Below, one piece after another: positions 24,839 to 36,090 of a stretch of DNA of 64,000 nt (the stretch's first letter is position 1; every line of letters starts with the position of its first letter). Location: contig NC_086029.1 in NCBI RefSeq assembly GCF_036323735.1, positions 53,671,357 through 53,735,356 on the forward strand, given 5' to 3'. The DNA is from Rattus norvegicus (Eukaryota; Chordata; Mammalia; Rodentia; Muridae). The notes beneath the pieces are model-generated. The model saw only the letters and a program-made list of their open reading frames with translations. It had not been told where the DNA came from and ran no database searches. Made by a program: the position numbers and the translations under genes.

Positions 24839-25989
24839 GAAAAATGATTAAAGTTCATTTTTTAACACAAGATTGATCTTCATCCTTCAAGCCTATAATC
24901 TCAGAATTTAGGAGCTTGAAGCATATGTACTGTGAGTTAGAAATCATATTTGCCAAAGGGTCAATTCTGAAATGTTTGTAAAGAGCTCAAGAAAAAAATT
25001 TAATAAGCATTACAACCATGTGCTATAACTAAAGAACCATGTGGTCATGGCAATGCACACCTGTAATATAGAAGCTCTGAACACTACGGTGAGAGGACCA
25101 AGAGTCACAGACAAAGGAGCCTCTGCCCCAACCCAAATAAACCAAATAGAAAAGAAAACATAAGATAAAACAAGGCAGAATTTATGTAGAAAATAATTAA
25201 AATTTTATGATAAAAATTGATAAGATTATTACAGAAACATTACTCAACTTATTGGCATGAATAAATATATAACTTAGAAGTAATATAACACCGTTAATTT
25301 GTACAAAGTTCGTAAAAATAAATGAAAACTGGAGAAGAGATGGACATTAGTGAAATTTTATTATTTACATAAAGTCATATGCAGAATAGTACTGAGCAAA
25401 ACAAGAAAACATTATTGGACAATAAATCAAGCAATGCTTGAACGAACTGATCTTATAACTGCTGGCCCCATTGCAGAGAGTAGAAAAACTAAAGCTCACA
25501 CATGGGAATGATGATCACTGGCTCTGAAGCTTTCCATAGCTAGCAGTGGGTCTTCATTTTTATACCCTAGATTCTATCCACCATTACTTGTTTCTATCCA
25601 TTCATCTGTAAAAAAATAAATTTGAAAGATCTATGGTCATAAAGCTATTTCTTAATGCTCTGTTTCATAAATATCAGAATTTTTGTAAAGCCAATTCAGA
25701 CTGCTCACGGTAATTTATTTCCTTAAATATATAGCTGATGGGTTGCATATAACCAATGGTTTTCAGACATTATTTGTAATTTCTAAATGGTTGAGCTATA
25801 CTTGCTAAATGACTTTAAATGGTGCAGTAGCACGATAATTGACAAAGATCTATTCATGGCACTTTCTTCCAAATGTGTGAAAATGCTATGCTGTCTTTCT
25901 AGCTAGCAGCTTCATGTAAGCCAAAACAGACAAGGTAAGTACTGCCTAATAATGGTTTAAAGATCATTTTATGTTTGTCTTTAAAAACT
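24839..25989. other. Unassigned intergenic sequence
   Basis: About 25024-25160 looks like a degraded B1-type SINE (ggtcatggcaatgcacacct). The remainder is unassigned AT-rich sequence without a supportable gene. Confidence 0.4.
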
Positions 25990-26135
25990 AAAGTGCAGGT
26001 TGGAGGAACGCAAGACACCTAAGTGAATAAAGGTGCTCAGCACCAAGTCTGATGACCTGAGTTCCATCTAAAATATCTACATGATAGAAAGGGGGCTGAC
26101 AATGCCTGCAAACTGTCTCTGAGATCGTGGAAAAC
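25990..26135 (+). mobile_element. RSINE/B3-related SINE
   Basis: Contains the SINE body aggtgctcagcaccaagtct, gatgacctgagttccatc and catgatagaaagggggctga followed by a gcctgcaaactgtctctgag segment. These are characteristic of RSINE1-like rodent SINEs. Diverged. Confidence 0.6.
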
Positions 26136-27239
26136 GTATTCAATGCCTTAGCTCTCAGTTGTTTCATGTCTAAAATGAAAGAAATATAATGTGATCAACT
26201 GTAAGAGCATCGATCTCTGTATCCTCTAACTCAACAGAATCCTTTTACTTAATTCAGAACAATCACAAGTTACAATGAGTATGCAGTGAACTTGAAGAAT
26301 AAGGCAGAGCAAAGAGGGAAAAAAACAAACAACAAAGAAAAGCCTGTGTGCCCCCTGTATTCTGTTGTGGGTTTGCTACTTACAGAGAGACAAATGAAAG
26401 CCCTGAACTCAAAGATAAATACTGCTAAAGATGACCTGTTTTGTAGTTCTCTGTCCCTACTCAGTTCTTTCAAAGCTTCAACTCTAAGAAATACTACAGA
26501 ACCGTAAACCCATTAGTTCCCTTTGCCTTGGTAAATAACCAGCCACATCCATGTTCTTCAAACTCCATATTAAGTATTTACTTCTGACTCCATGGAAAAG
26601 ATATTTTCTCTCTTCTCCCAACATGGTAAGTGTGATAAAAATGTAACCGAGTTTCTGCTGGATAGTACTGTCTTTTTGTTTTCCTCCTTTTTACATTACA
26701 GCTTTAACCTGGTAATTTTCAACTAATAGCAAATTATTTTAAATACTTAGCTTTGGGGGCTTTAGTATGCATAAGCACTCTTCCTATCATTTATGGCCTT
26801 ATTACAATCCTAGCTATTCTTTATGCAGATTTTGACAGTCGTTTGAAGAATCCTTCAGGACAAATAGAAGCAGGTAGTAGTCTTGGGAGTTGAGATAATT
26901 AGGTAAGAGACTCCTGGCTCTGCAACACTTCCTAGAACCAAATGGTGATGGATGTTCCCACATGCACAGGGCAAAAGGATTGACAAAATACAGGCAATAG
27001 CAACCTCGGAGCAGGACTCTTATTAGCTGGAACAGGACTGATGGTTATAGTAAGTCAGGTAGGAAGCAGGGCAGGGGATCACATTTGATTCACCAGTTAG
27101 AAGGCTGAAGCTTGAGACTTGGAGAAGGATACTCTGAAGATTGCCTGTCAGGCTTGCATCGGACCCAACAACTTGAAAATCAGAGTGATTGGTGTTTGGA
27201 TAAATAATTGAGAGGCTTACATAACCTAGACTGTAGGCC
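26136..27239. other. Unassigned intergenic sequence
   Basis: Nothing recognised. A 73-codon plus-strand frame (26286-26507) and an overlapping minus-strand frame have no family resemblance. Confidence 0.5.
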
Positions 27240-27426
27240 TGTGTAATAGTTAGCTTTATATCAACTTCACCCAAGCTAGAGTCACTGGAAAGGAAAGAAC
27301 CTCAATTGAGAAAATGCCTCCATTTTCAGCTGTAAGACATTTTCTTAATTAGCAGTCGATGTGGGGGTTGGGGGGTGTCCAGCCTATTGTGGGTGATACC
27401 ATCCCTGAGCTGTCAGTTCTGGGTTC

Positions 27427-27433
27427 TATAAAA
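27427..27433 (+). promoter_or_regulatory. TATA box of MaLR 5' LTR
   Basis: TATAAAA in the normal LTR promoter position (U3/R border), preceded by ctgggttc. Present activity is unknown. The matching position of the 3' LTR no longer has a TATA box. Confidence 0.6.
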
Positions 27434-27546
27434 AGAAGGTGGGGTAAGCCCTGGGAAAGCAAGCCAAAGGCCATGCACATGCACAAGCACAGACACACCT
27501 CCCCATGGCCTCTGTATCACATCCTGTCTCAGGTCCAGCCCTGATT

Positions 27547-27650
27547 GAAATTTTTTTCTTTTTTAATTTTATTTTTCTAGGATATTTTATGTATTTACGT
27601 TTCAAATGTTACCCCCTTCCCTCCCCTTCCCTCCCGCTCCCCCTGCTTGT
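27547..27650 (-). mobile_element. Very short LINE-1 3' end nested in MaLR 5' LTR
   Basis: Antisense L1 3' terminus: T-rich tail, then aggatattttatgtatttac, ttcaaatgttacccc and the C-rich start of the 3' UTR. Words resembling cctgatt on both sides (27540-27546 and 27651-27657) may be the TSD. LTR sequence resumes directly with ttccttcagtgg. Confidence 0.8.
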
Positions 27651-28458
27651 CCTGATTTCCTTCAGTGGAGGTGATATGGAAGTATAAGTAAAATAAACCT
27701 TTTTCTCCCCAATGTGCTTTTGGTCATGATGGCTCCTCATAGGTATTGTAACTCTCTTAACTAAGACAAGTTGGTACTCAGAGTGAGCTGGTGGGGTGAC
27801 AGACCTGACCATGATTTTTTTTTCTAAGATTGTGGATGTTGGAACTTGGTACCAGAAAACCATTGAGTGTTCAAGCATAGTAAGCATTTCTGTGAGCATT
27901 TGGAACATAAGAATGTTGAGAGCAAGGCACAAGGCCTAGTTTGTGAGGTTCCAGGCAGAACTTTGAGAGCCCCTGAAGACTATTCTGTGCCACTTACTAT
28001 TTTGAATTAAGATTTTGTGGTTCTCCTTAGCTGAGGCTGAAGAGTCAGCTGTGATTAGCAAAAGACCAAAACACTGAAGCAAAATCTTTACTTTACTGGG
28101 ACAATTGATGCTGACGATCTGGAGATAAGAAATAAATGGTGATTAAGAGCAGATTCACATCAGTGAGGTGCAAGCTTCTGCGAAGGGGTTCCTCAGGGTC
28201 ATCACACAGAACCCGAAACCGTACTCCAGAAGCGGGTCAGGGTTGTACCTCATGCTGGCAGTCATGAAAGAGTCACCAGGTAGGACTGGTTTAGAAAGTA
28301 CGAGAGGTCACGGGGCTTGACACTGTGTGTCAGGGGTGTCTGAAGAAGCTGTTGGCTGAAGTGCCGCTCAGTTGCAGCAGAAGACCCAAGCCTTTTAGAG
28401 ATGGCGGTATTGTGGGATGACTCCCAAGGACAATAGTGGGGATGGAGCAGAGCCAGAC

Positions 28459-28462
<4 letters not shown>

Positions 28463-28500
<38 letters not shown>

Positions 28501-28521
28501 ATGTGTGTCTGTGTGTCTGTG

Positions 28522-28589
<68 letters not shown>
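28463..28589. repeat. Compound (GT)n / (GA)n microsatellite
   Basis: (GT)n 28463-28499, a short imperfect GT/CT spacer, then pure (GA)n 28523-28589. It lies in the MaLR internal region. Confidence 0.97.
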
Positions 28590-28594
<5 letters not shown>

Positions 28595-28800
28595 CAAGTC
28601 CTTTCGAGCATTTGGGGAGGTACAGAAGACCGTGGGTGAATCCTAAACAAACAGACAGTGAGTTATTTATACTTTCAGAGTTTGATTTTTCTTCTTGAAG
28701 AAAGGGAACGTTTCATTTATTTTTTATTTTACAGGGGCCCATGCTTGAGAGAATAACTTGAATTTAAAAAGACTCTGGATTTTAAAGAGACTGAATTTTT

Positions 28801-29206
28801 TTCCTGTTCCTTTCTTTTATTGGATATTTTCTTTATTTACATTTCAAATATTATCTCCTTTCCTGGTTTCCCCTCTGGAAACCCCCTATCCCATTTCCCC
28901 TTCCCCTGCTTCTATGAGGCTGCTCTCCCACCCACCCACTCCCTCCTGCCTCCCTGTCTTTGTATTTCCCTACACCGGGGCACCCAGCCTTCACAGGACC
29001 AAGGGCCTCTCCTCCATTGATGCCCAACAAGTCCATCCTCTGCTCTGTATGCAGCTGAAGCCATGGGTTGCTTCATGTGTACTCTTTAGTTGGTAGTTTA
29101 GTCCCTGGGAGTTCTGGAGGGTCTGGTTGGTTGATATTGTTGTTCTTCCTATGGGGACCCAGTTCTCAATCCAATGGTTGGCTGCAGGCATTCACCTCTG
29201 TATTCG
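28801..29206 (-). mobile_element. LINE-1 3' UTR nested in MaLR internal region
   Basis: Antisense L1 3' UTR with a perfect 16-bp TSD, aagagactgaattttt, at 28785-28800 and 29207-29222. It carries the rodent 3' UTR blocks (ttattggatattttctttat; cctacaccggggcacccagc; gtgtactctttagttggtag). Its sequence is closer to the copy at 54656 than to the rat-type copies at 40.3 and 46.2 kb, so a different L1 subfamily was its source. Confidence 0.93.
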
Positions 29207-29366
29207 AAGAGACTGAATTTTTAATTGTTTGAATTCTTAAGATTGTGAGACTATTAAAATTTGGAGTATTTCATATTGTGATGTTCAGAGTGAGGAGCAG
29301 TATGAAAGGAAAAGTTGTGGCTTAATAATGGTGTGTTTGCATGTCAAGTTTGCAAGGGGTAGGTGG

Positions 29367-29773
29367 TGTTGGGTCCTTTTGAGTCAACTTGACAGAAGCT
29401 AGAATAACTGGAAACGAAGAAAATTCAGTTGAGAAAATGCCTTCATAAGATTGAGCTGTCAGGCATTTTCTTAGTTAGTGGCTGAAGGGTACATACAGCC
29501 ATTGTGTATGGTACCATCTCTGGACTGGTGGTCCTAGGTTATCTAAGAAAACAGGCTGAACACAGTGTGAGGAACACACCAGAAAGCCGCATCTCTCTAT
29601 GGCCTCTGTATATGTTCTGTATTAGTTCTGTATCAGTTCTGGCCTGAGTTCTTGCCCTGAAGTCCTTTTGTGATGGACTACGGTGTGAAAGTCTAAGTCA
29701 AATAAACCCTTTCTTGCCCAACTTACTTTTGGTCATGGTATTTTACCAATGAAATTAAAACCCTAACCAAGAC
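29367..29773 (+). mobile_element. MaLR 3' LTR
   Basis: Begins tgttgggtccttttgagtca and ends near aaccctaaccaagac. AATAAA at 29701-29706. Same family as the 5' LTR (cagttgagaaaatgccttca; aggcattttcttagttagtg) but with clear substitutions and indels, so the element is not recent. Confidence 0.78.
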
Positions 29774-30321
29774 TATCTGGGAGAACAAGTTCCAATTAGA
29801 GCAAGATTATGCCATCAAGGAACATAAAATCCAGTCTGTTTTATTTGTCTGACACTTTGTTTACATTATATTGTAACATTTCTTGCTTTGTTGAGTTTTA
29901 TAAAAAAAAAAGAAAAAGAAAAAGAGGGAAGGGATACATTTAGTGGAGCCACTGTATGGTGGGGGAGGGAGGTGCCTCTTTGGGCTCACGCTGAAGTATC
30001 CCTGACCTCTGAAGTACCAATCACACATATAAAATATAGAATGGAGTTTATTTAGAGCATGGGGAGGGAAGTTTAGGGGTTAGTGAAGACAGAGAAAGGC
30101 AGAGAGAAGGGGCAGGGCAATGCGGAGTGAAGGGACAGAGGAAGAAGAGAGCAAGAGATCAAGGGGAGAGAGAGAAGGGAGTAAGCAGCCCTTTTTATAC
30201 TGACGCAAACCTAAAAAGAATGCTAACACCCTTCCCTTTACTCCCTCTATACACTTCCATATAATCTTTCTCACTCCCGATCAAATTCATGGTATCTTTT
30301 CTCATTAATTATTATTGTATG
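29774..30321. repeat. Candidate LTR-like, purine-rich repeat with flanks
   Basis: The core at about 29940-30240 (aatggagtttatttagagca, long GA-rich stretch 30080-30180, cagccctttttatactgacg) resembles a rodent LTR-type repeat, but I cannot name it. An A-rich run lies at 29900-29925. The rest is unassigned. Confidence 0.35.
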
Positions 30322-30437
30322 CATACTTGAATAGATGGATGGGTGATAGATGATTGACAGATGATAGATAGGTGATAGATGAAAGAAAGAGGAGATGGTC
30401 GGTAGGTAGACAATAGAGAAAGAAAAATGGATGGATG

Positions 30438-30491
<54 letters not shown>

Positions 30492-30520
30492 CAGATAGAT
30501 AGATAGATGATAGAAAGACA
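30322..30520. repeat. (GATA)n / (GATG)n microsatellite
   Basis: An imperfect GATA/GATG/GACA start (30330-30420), then regular (GATG)3 and (GATA)n from 30428 to about 30510 with one GACA unit. The tract has no long open reading frame. Confidence 0.95.
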
Positions 30521-30539
30521 GAAAAAATGATGGTTTCTA

Positions 30540-30640
30540 AATATAATATGACATAATATGCTCAGGGGTCATTGTGTATAATGCTACTTGCACATGTTTT
30601 CAGAGCCAACCATTTGTCAACGAACAATCAATAGGTATGT
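30540..30640 (-). mobile_element. Old LINE-1 3' UTR fragment
   Basis: Short match to the 3' UTR block seen at 8.5 kb (cattgtgtataatgctactt; gttttcagagccaaccattt). Isolated and diverged. Confidence 0.4.
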
Positions 30641-30659
30641 TCTTGCATGTGTTTTTATA

Positions 30660-30860
30660 ACTTCAAATGTAAGGGAAGTGGATCAGCAGATAAGAACATT
30701 TGTTCTACAACCAAGGACCATAGTTTGTATCCCAATACTCATTCAATAAGTGTATCATCAAACACTGGTCCGTAATCCTATGCTGTAGGGCTCAGGAATG
30801 GGGAAAGGGACCTCTAGTGTAGGAAGATCCCTTGAGGTTTACTTGCATTCAGACAAAGCT
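30660..30860 (+). mobile_element. SINE-like remnant
   Basis: The order of a tRNA-like head (gaagtggatcagcagataag), a box-B-like word and a ccgtaatcctatgctgtagg segment suggests an old B4/RSINE-type SINE. It is too diverged to classify. Confidence 0.35.
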
Positions 30861-30948
30861 CCAAAAACCAATAGATACCTTTCCTCAAAGGAATAGTCAT
30901 AGAATAGTAGAGAAAGACTACTGAAGCAGTCCTTTTTATTACACAAGT

Positions 30949-30953
30949 GCACA

Positions 30954-31015
<62 letters not shown>

Positions 31016-31027
31016 GAGAGAGAGAGA
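30949..31027. repeat. Compound (CA)n(GA)n microsatellite
   Basis: (CA)n 30949-30970 then (GA)n to 31027 with one GGG interruption. It ends in an AATAAATAAA motif. Confidence 0.96.
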
Positions 31028-32627
31028 ATAAATAAATTTAAAATTCAAAATATAAGAACTAGGAAAGTATATATTTCATGGTATTGGAAAGGTTCTAACT
31101 AACCTGAGGTGCTGTTATGGCCTTTCACTGAAAACCTTTTGGCTTACAGGCTTAGAGCCCTATAACATGATTGAAATTGATTAGAATTCTAGAGGCAGAG
31201 GCCCAGTTGTATATACAAGATCTCATAGTGTTAATTCACACAAAAACAAATGGTTATTCTGGTTAGATTTGACATCTAGTGTAAATCCAGAAAATGTTTC
31301 TTTTCACATTTTTCTAGAGAAGTAAATTTTAAACTGTCATTACTTTTTGACTATGTTTCAGCTTTCTCTATTCCCAGGGAATCCAATCTCCATAAAGTGT
31401 TCTTTGCTTATTCTATGGGAAGTTTTTAGTTCCCATCTTAGCTATTAGAAAAATTATCACCATCCTTCCTTCCCACAGGGAAAGAGTCTTCCAGAATTAC
31501 TGTATGTTACTTTTTACCTGTATAGACACCGTAGGCCATGTTGTTTATGTGAAGTCTGAGGAGGAGCAAGCCCAGTTATCCTTCTTTAGGGAGGTAGTGA
31601 AGAATTAAGAAATACAAAGAAATGATAATCCTTTGAATCAAAGGGATATTTTTCCAAGGCTTATAAAAACTAATATTTCTTAATGGGGCAGCTCTCTTAC
31701 CACATCTTACTACAATCTCAAGAGGGGGTAAAGTATGCATTTAATTTCATCCGTGTCAAGAGGTAGTTCCATCTCAAAAATTAATTTTTGGTGCTTTGGA
31801 GGCATTGCACATTAAAAAATATTGTCACACAAAAAACCATGTGTGCCCTGTCACAAACATTATAAAACTATTGACCTTACACAGCTTCATCTGCACAGCT
31901 ATTGATTTTTTTCTGCCTTTATTTTGACATTTTATATGATTTCATCTAAGATTCATCACTGTGGAAATGTCAGGTTTGAGGATATGCCTTTATTGTTTGG
32001 GAAGAGCAATCTTAGACATGGTTTACTACTTATCTATTAGAGGCAGTACGGCAAAGTCATCGATGGTGAAATGACTTCAGAGCCAAGTTATCATACTTAT
32101 TTTTCCAGGGGTTTCCAAATCGGTCTTTTTTTTTCCATCAAAGAAGTAAATTGGGTTGTCACTGTGGGTTGCAGATGCCAATAATTTCTCAACTTGGGTT
32201 CAAAATACTAAGCTCATAAGTACTTTTAATTGAATCCGTCCTGGGATATATATGGTACAATTAATTTTATAGAACTTCTAGTAGGTAGAGTGATAGGTAT
32301 GGTAACAGATTTATAAATACCAGTAACTGAAGACTCTATAAAGTTAATGCCTCCATGCTATTTCATCTTTTCACGGATTATACTGTCTAAATTTTAAAGT
32401 AGATACTTTGGATTATCTTTTCTTCTTCCCTTTCCCTACTGTAATGGAAAACAAAAGAAATTTTAAAGATCTAAAATTAGATCTGTCCAAACACTTCAAA
32501 TAAGTGTCTCTGTTTCACTTAACTAGCTTTTCCAAAATGACATTTACAGTTAGCTTGAAGCAACAGTAACAGTAACAACAATATCAACTGAATAGTGAAT
32601 AATTTCTCATAAAACACATTGACCTCC
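31028..32627. other. Repeat-poor unassigned sequence
   Basis: About 1.6 kb without any SINE, LINE, LTR or microsatellite I can recognise, and without a long reading frame. One of the candidates for single-copy, possibly conserved non-coding DNA. Confidence 0.45.
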
Positions 32628-32752
32628 AGCCTAGGGATGTAGCTGAATGCTTCTGTGTGTGTGTGGGGGGGGGTCATCGTTGGATCCTCATAGCCAATTG
32701 CCTAGAACGTACAATGTCCATGGTTTATTTCAAGTACTGAGAAAAAGAAGAC
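32628..32752 (+). mobile_element. ID/B4-head SINE with internal (GT)n-G9 insertion
   Basis: The left part cctagggatgtagctgaatg and right part ttgcctagaacgtacaatgt ... caagtactgagaaaaag follow the ID-type tRNA-derived consensus. Between them lies a (GT)n plus nine-G expansion (32656-32674) and about 25 unrelated bases, splitting the RNA polymerase III A-box side from the B-box side. Confidence 0.5.
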
Positions 32753-34492
32753 TGTTAATCAAGGAAAGCATAATGAAATGATTTCTATTTCACTTATTGA
32801 TGAATGTGATTCTAGTAACTGGAAATTGTTACTATAATATGCTATCAAATACACTGAGAGATTTATTTCATGTAATTCTAGGACTCTAAATGTTTGTACT
32901 ATCTTAAAACCAAGTCATTGTAATAAAATACAATTATATCTTTAATGGCATTTTTCTTTTAATTCCATGGAAAAGCCCGAGTTTTTAAAGAATGTTTAAT
33001 GTTTTAATTATGGCGTTTGATTCAGTGAAGAACAATTTCCCTAATGAGAGCTGGCCTATATAATGACACTCTACTGTGCTTTATTTAACTAATCAAAATT
33101 TTCCTTCAACCCCACTGTCTTTTACATATTCAAAGCAGATGCGCTTGTGCTAGCATGTGTATTAATGTTAATTGAAGATATTCAGGTGATGACAAAGAAA
33201 ATTAATCTCCTCGGGGTATCATCTTCCCTTGTACTTTGAAAGATGAACTTTCAAGAGCTGCATATATAAATTTGAGCAAAATAGTCTCCTCCACATGTCT
33301 ATGAGAGATTGTGTAAGCATTTGATCCCTATTACTGAGAATGTCGATAGCAAAATCTATGTCTCATGAGAAAAAAAATCAAACAATAAATGTAATTTTAA
33401 AAAGAAATTTGCATTAATTCTGAGATGTAATTTTTATTCTATAACTGTGGGGTGTTTTAGTAAATTTATTAGTTTTGTTTAGAATAAATTTATTTTGACA
33501 AAGAAAAGAAACAAATAATTTATAGACCTAATAGGACAAAACAAAATATGTAGGTGAACAAACATGTAAATTAAGCTCAAAATACAACATTAATTCTTGG
33601 ATGTGAGAAATGAGGGAACAGTGAGTGAAGAAAAACTCGGTTGGTTGGTTTGTGTATCAAAGGGCCATGGTTATATAGACCAAAACCAGATTTATTTCTG
33701 CCAAGAGACTTTTCTAAGAAAACACTCTGTCTGTGAAACTTCTGAAATACTTAGAACTGTTTGTGCTTTCTAGAATACGGAGCAGTAGAAGTCCCTCCAA
33801 CCCCCAATGCATGTATTAATTCTTTATTCAAACCACAACATATAAAAGATACTTTAAGAGGTCTGATAAAATTGCAGAACAAATGGTCTGTATTGACTCT
33901 AAGCAGAATAAAACTGGAAAGAATGTAAGTGTTCCCACAATGGGACCATGGGGAGAACAAACACAGTTTGAAAGCATGAGCGAGAAATTACAAACTGATA
34001 CTTTAGCAGACACATAAAAAGCTTAAGGAGAATTGAGATATGGTGTAGCCACTGGAAATTGTCACTTAAAATGAGAAGACTCAATGGCATATTGATTGAA
34101 ATGTAAATCTGAGGTTGTTTATCATTCAGTTGATCTGTGAACTGAAGTCATTATTTTTTCCATGACAAAAGGAAATTCGGTTCTAGTGGTGTCTGAATGG
34201 CTCTCCTTTGCAACAGAAACCTGAGTGCCAAGTACCCTTTCATCGCATCCCACTGCAAACTCCCAACGTTTTCTTCACTCTGCTTCCTCCCTGTGTACTC
34301 ATGTGTATTCCAAGTTCTTCCTCTTAGCAGATCCCAACAAGGAGATGTCTGAGGAGCAAGTAAAATGTTATCTTTGCCTCTAATGTTTATCCCAACCTCA
34401 GAGAGCAAGGAAAACCCATTTCTTCTGAATATTGCTAGTCAGTGTGCTAGGACACATCTCATCTTTTCTTAGGGGAATGACAGTCGTTGAAA
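32753..34492. other. Repeat-poor unassigned sequence
   Basis: About 1.7 kb with few recognised repeats. The part 33740-34110 may contain an ancient LINE remnant, but the resemblance is too weak to call. No coding exon seen. Confidence 0.45.
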
Positions 34493-34590
34493 CAAGTTCT
34501 AGCCACATATCCCAGGCTAGATTAAAACTCACAGCTCTCCTGCCTCAGCCTCCTAGGTGCTAGGCATGTGCTACTACACTGGGTCCTTTA
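34493..34590 (-). mobile_element. B1-family SINE fragment
   Basis: Reverse-strand 7SL-derived B1 body: cccaggctagattaaaactc, tgcctcagcctcctaggtgc, taggcatgtgctactacact. Old copy or PB1 relative. Confidence 0.75.
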
Positions 34591-35127
34591 TGAGAGTTTT
34601 TTCATTTATAATCATCATAAGCATTTTAAAGATTTTTAAATAAAAATTAGTAGTTGGATCTACACTGATATGTCAGGTCATTTGCACACACACATTGAAT
34701 AGTGCCTCATCCATTAAATGTGATTGTTCATTCTCTACTATTTTTAACCTCAGCCATCCCTTTCTGAATACTCTCACTTTGCTTAACCACAGTCCAATAA
34801 TAGTAGCCTAGGTGGGTCCAGCTACAGCTTTATCCAGTCATGGATGTGTGAGAGCCAGCAACTCGCCTCCTCTCTCTCTTCATGCTGAAAATGGATCAAG
34901 AGTTCATGTGAAGAATAATTAGATTAATCATGCTACTTGTGTGCTAGGGTAATTATGAACAATTAGTACAGACAATTAAGTTAAACAAGAGAAGTTTACT
35001 CCTGGTTTTCCAAGAGGCCTGAATTCAAATACTGAGCAAAGGTAGCTTTAGTTTTCTTTGCAACATGGCCTTGACTGTGAGATGGTCACCCATTTTGCTG
35101 TATCCTCATGTATACACAAACCTCTGT

Positions 35128-35130
<3 letters not shown>
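34591..35130. other. Unassigned intergenic sequence
   Basis: No gene or repeat recognised. Confidence 0.5.

Positions 35131-35190
<60 letters not shown>
35131..35190. repeat. (AT)30 microsatellite
   Basis: Uninterrupted alternating AT tract, able to extrude as a cruciform. It gives a spurious Ile/Tyr frame. Confidence 0.97.
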
Positions 35191-35192
<2 letters not shown>

Positions 35193-35334
35193 TTATATGG
35201 ACAACCTATGACTCTCATTCTAAATAAACCTCAGAAGTGCTGTATTTTGAGTACCTGATGATTAGGGATTTAATGTATCAATTGCTGGAGGATCAGCATT
35301 CAGCCTGTAATAACCATCGAAAATTCCAGAAAAC

Positions 35335-35447
35335 AGACAGCCATGATGTCATAGGTCTATAATCACAGCACCTGGGAGGAGAAGCAAGAAGAGTGTGTGT
35401 TCAAGATCAGGTTAAGGTACATACTGGGACTTATTTTCAAAAACAGA
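35335..35447 (+). mobile_element. B1-family SINE
   Basis: Diverged B1 body in sense: gccatgatgtcataggtcta, taatcacagcacctgggagg, gtgtgttcaagatcaggtta. A-rich 3' end. Confidence 0.65.
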
Positions 35448-35799
35448 ATCAACAGATAGGGATGTCCCTAGAGATAGAACACTGTCTAGTCTGTCTAACC
35501 TCCTCCATTTTGTCTCCAGCAGTTCTGCCCTCCCATCTCCCTAAAGCCTGTTGTAATTGGTTATTAACACTCAGTGAAGTCAATGGTAATAGAAGCATTA
35601 TTTTGCCACTTCCGTCTTGCTCTCCTTTTGCTTCTGGTAATTTTTATATCTTTCTCTTTTACCAATGAATAAATATTTATTTTTCTTATGATCTGAAGAT
35701 AGTTTAAATAGTTTCAAACTTTTATACTAGAATGTGGATTTTTTTATAGTTTGAAAATAAAACTTCATAGTCCCATACATTTGGCAGTTTGTCCCAGAT

Positions 35800-36090
35800 G
35801 CCATCTTCCTTTGGGGACGTACTGGAAGCTTTGGGCAGCAGGTTCTAGGCCACAGCAGGCCTGTCATTGGGAGCTCTGTTTTTCTTTGGTTCCTTCTGTG
35901 TCACTTTTCCATGCTCTCTGCATCCTGGCAACTGAGAGGTAATAGCTTTTCCCTCCATTTATTCCTGCCACCATGATGTCCTCATTGCCTCAGGCCTAAA
36001 GTAAGGAAGACAGACATCATGGAATGAGATCTCTAAAACCATACCCTCCAATACATTCTTCACCTTTTCATCTGTGATTGTCTCAAGTAA
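35800..36090 (+). mobile_element. MLT1/MST-like MaLR LTR fragment
   Basis: Sense words of an old mammalian MaLR LTR: catgctctctgcatcctggc, cctgccaccatgatgtcctc, attgcctcaggcctaaagta. Ends not defined. It predates rodent-specific repeats if the assignment is right. Confidence 0.5.

Larger units (their letters stand above)
27240..27768 (+). mobile_element. MaLR 5' LTR
   Basis: Starts tgtgtaatagttagctttat and ends aactaagaca. It includes the family words aacctcaattgagaaaatgc, cattttcttaattagcagtc, and the cccatggcctctgtatcaca region. TATAAAA lies at 27427-27433 and AATAAA at 27692-27697, the promoter and polyadenylation signals of the original element. About 104 bp of antisense L1 interrupt it. 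Confidence 0.8.
27240..29773 (+). mobile_element. MaLR (MT/ORR1-like) element with two LTRs, internal region and nested L1s
   Basis: Layout in order: LTR (27240-27768), tRNA-Leu-type primer-binding-site-like word tggtactcagagtg at 27772-27785, non-coding internal region, a purine-rich caaggggtaggtgg at about 29352-29365 in the position of a polypurine tract, and a second LTR (about 29367-29773). MaLR elements are non-autonomous relatives of ERVL without intact gag or pol, and none is visible here. Two L1 3' fragments (27547-27650, 28801-29206) and a (GT)n/(GA)n tract expand it. The LTRs have diverged substantially. I could not find a matching TSD outside them. Confidence 0.75.

Noticed and set aside
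27235..29778. Target-site duplication for the MaLR element
   Set aside because: The 5-mers next to the assumed ends (ggcct and tatct) do not match; either the boundaries are off or the TSD has mutated.
30428..30510. CRISPR-like or satellite array
   Set aside because: Units are tetranucleotides without spacers; it is an ordinary microsatellite in a vertebrate genome.
33740..34110. Possible ancient LINE 3' end
   Set aside because: Only a loose resemblance in word order. No segment long enough to defend.
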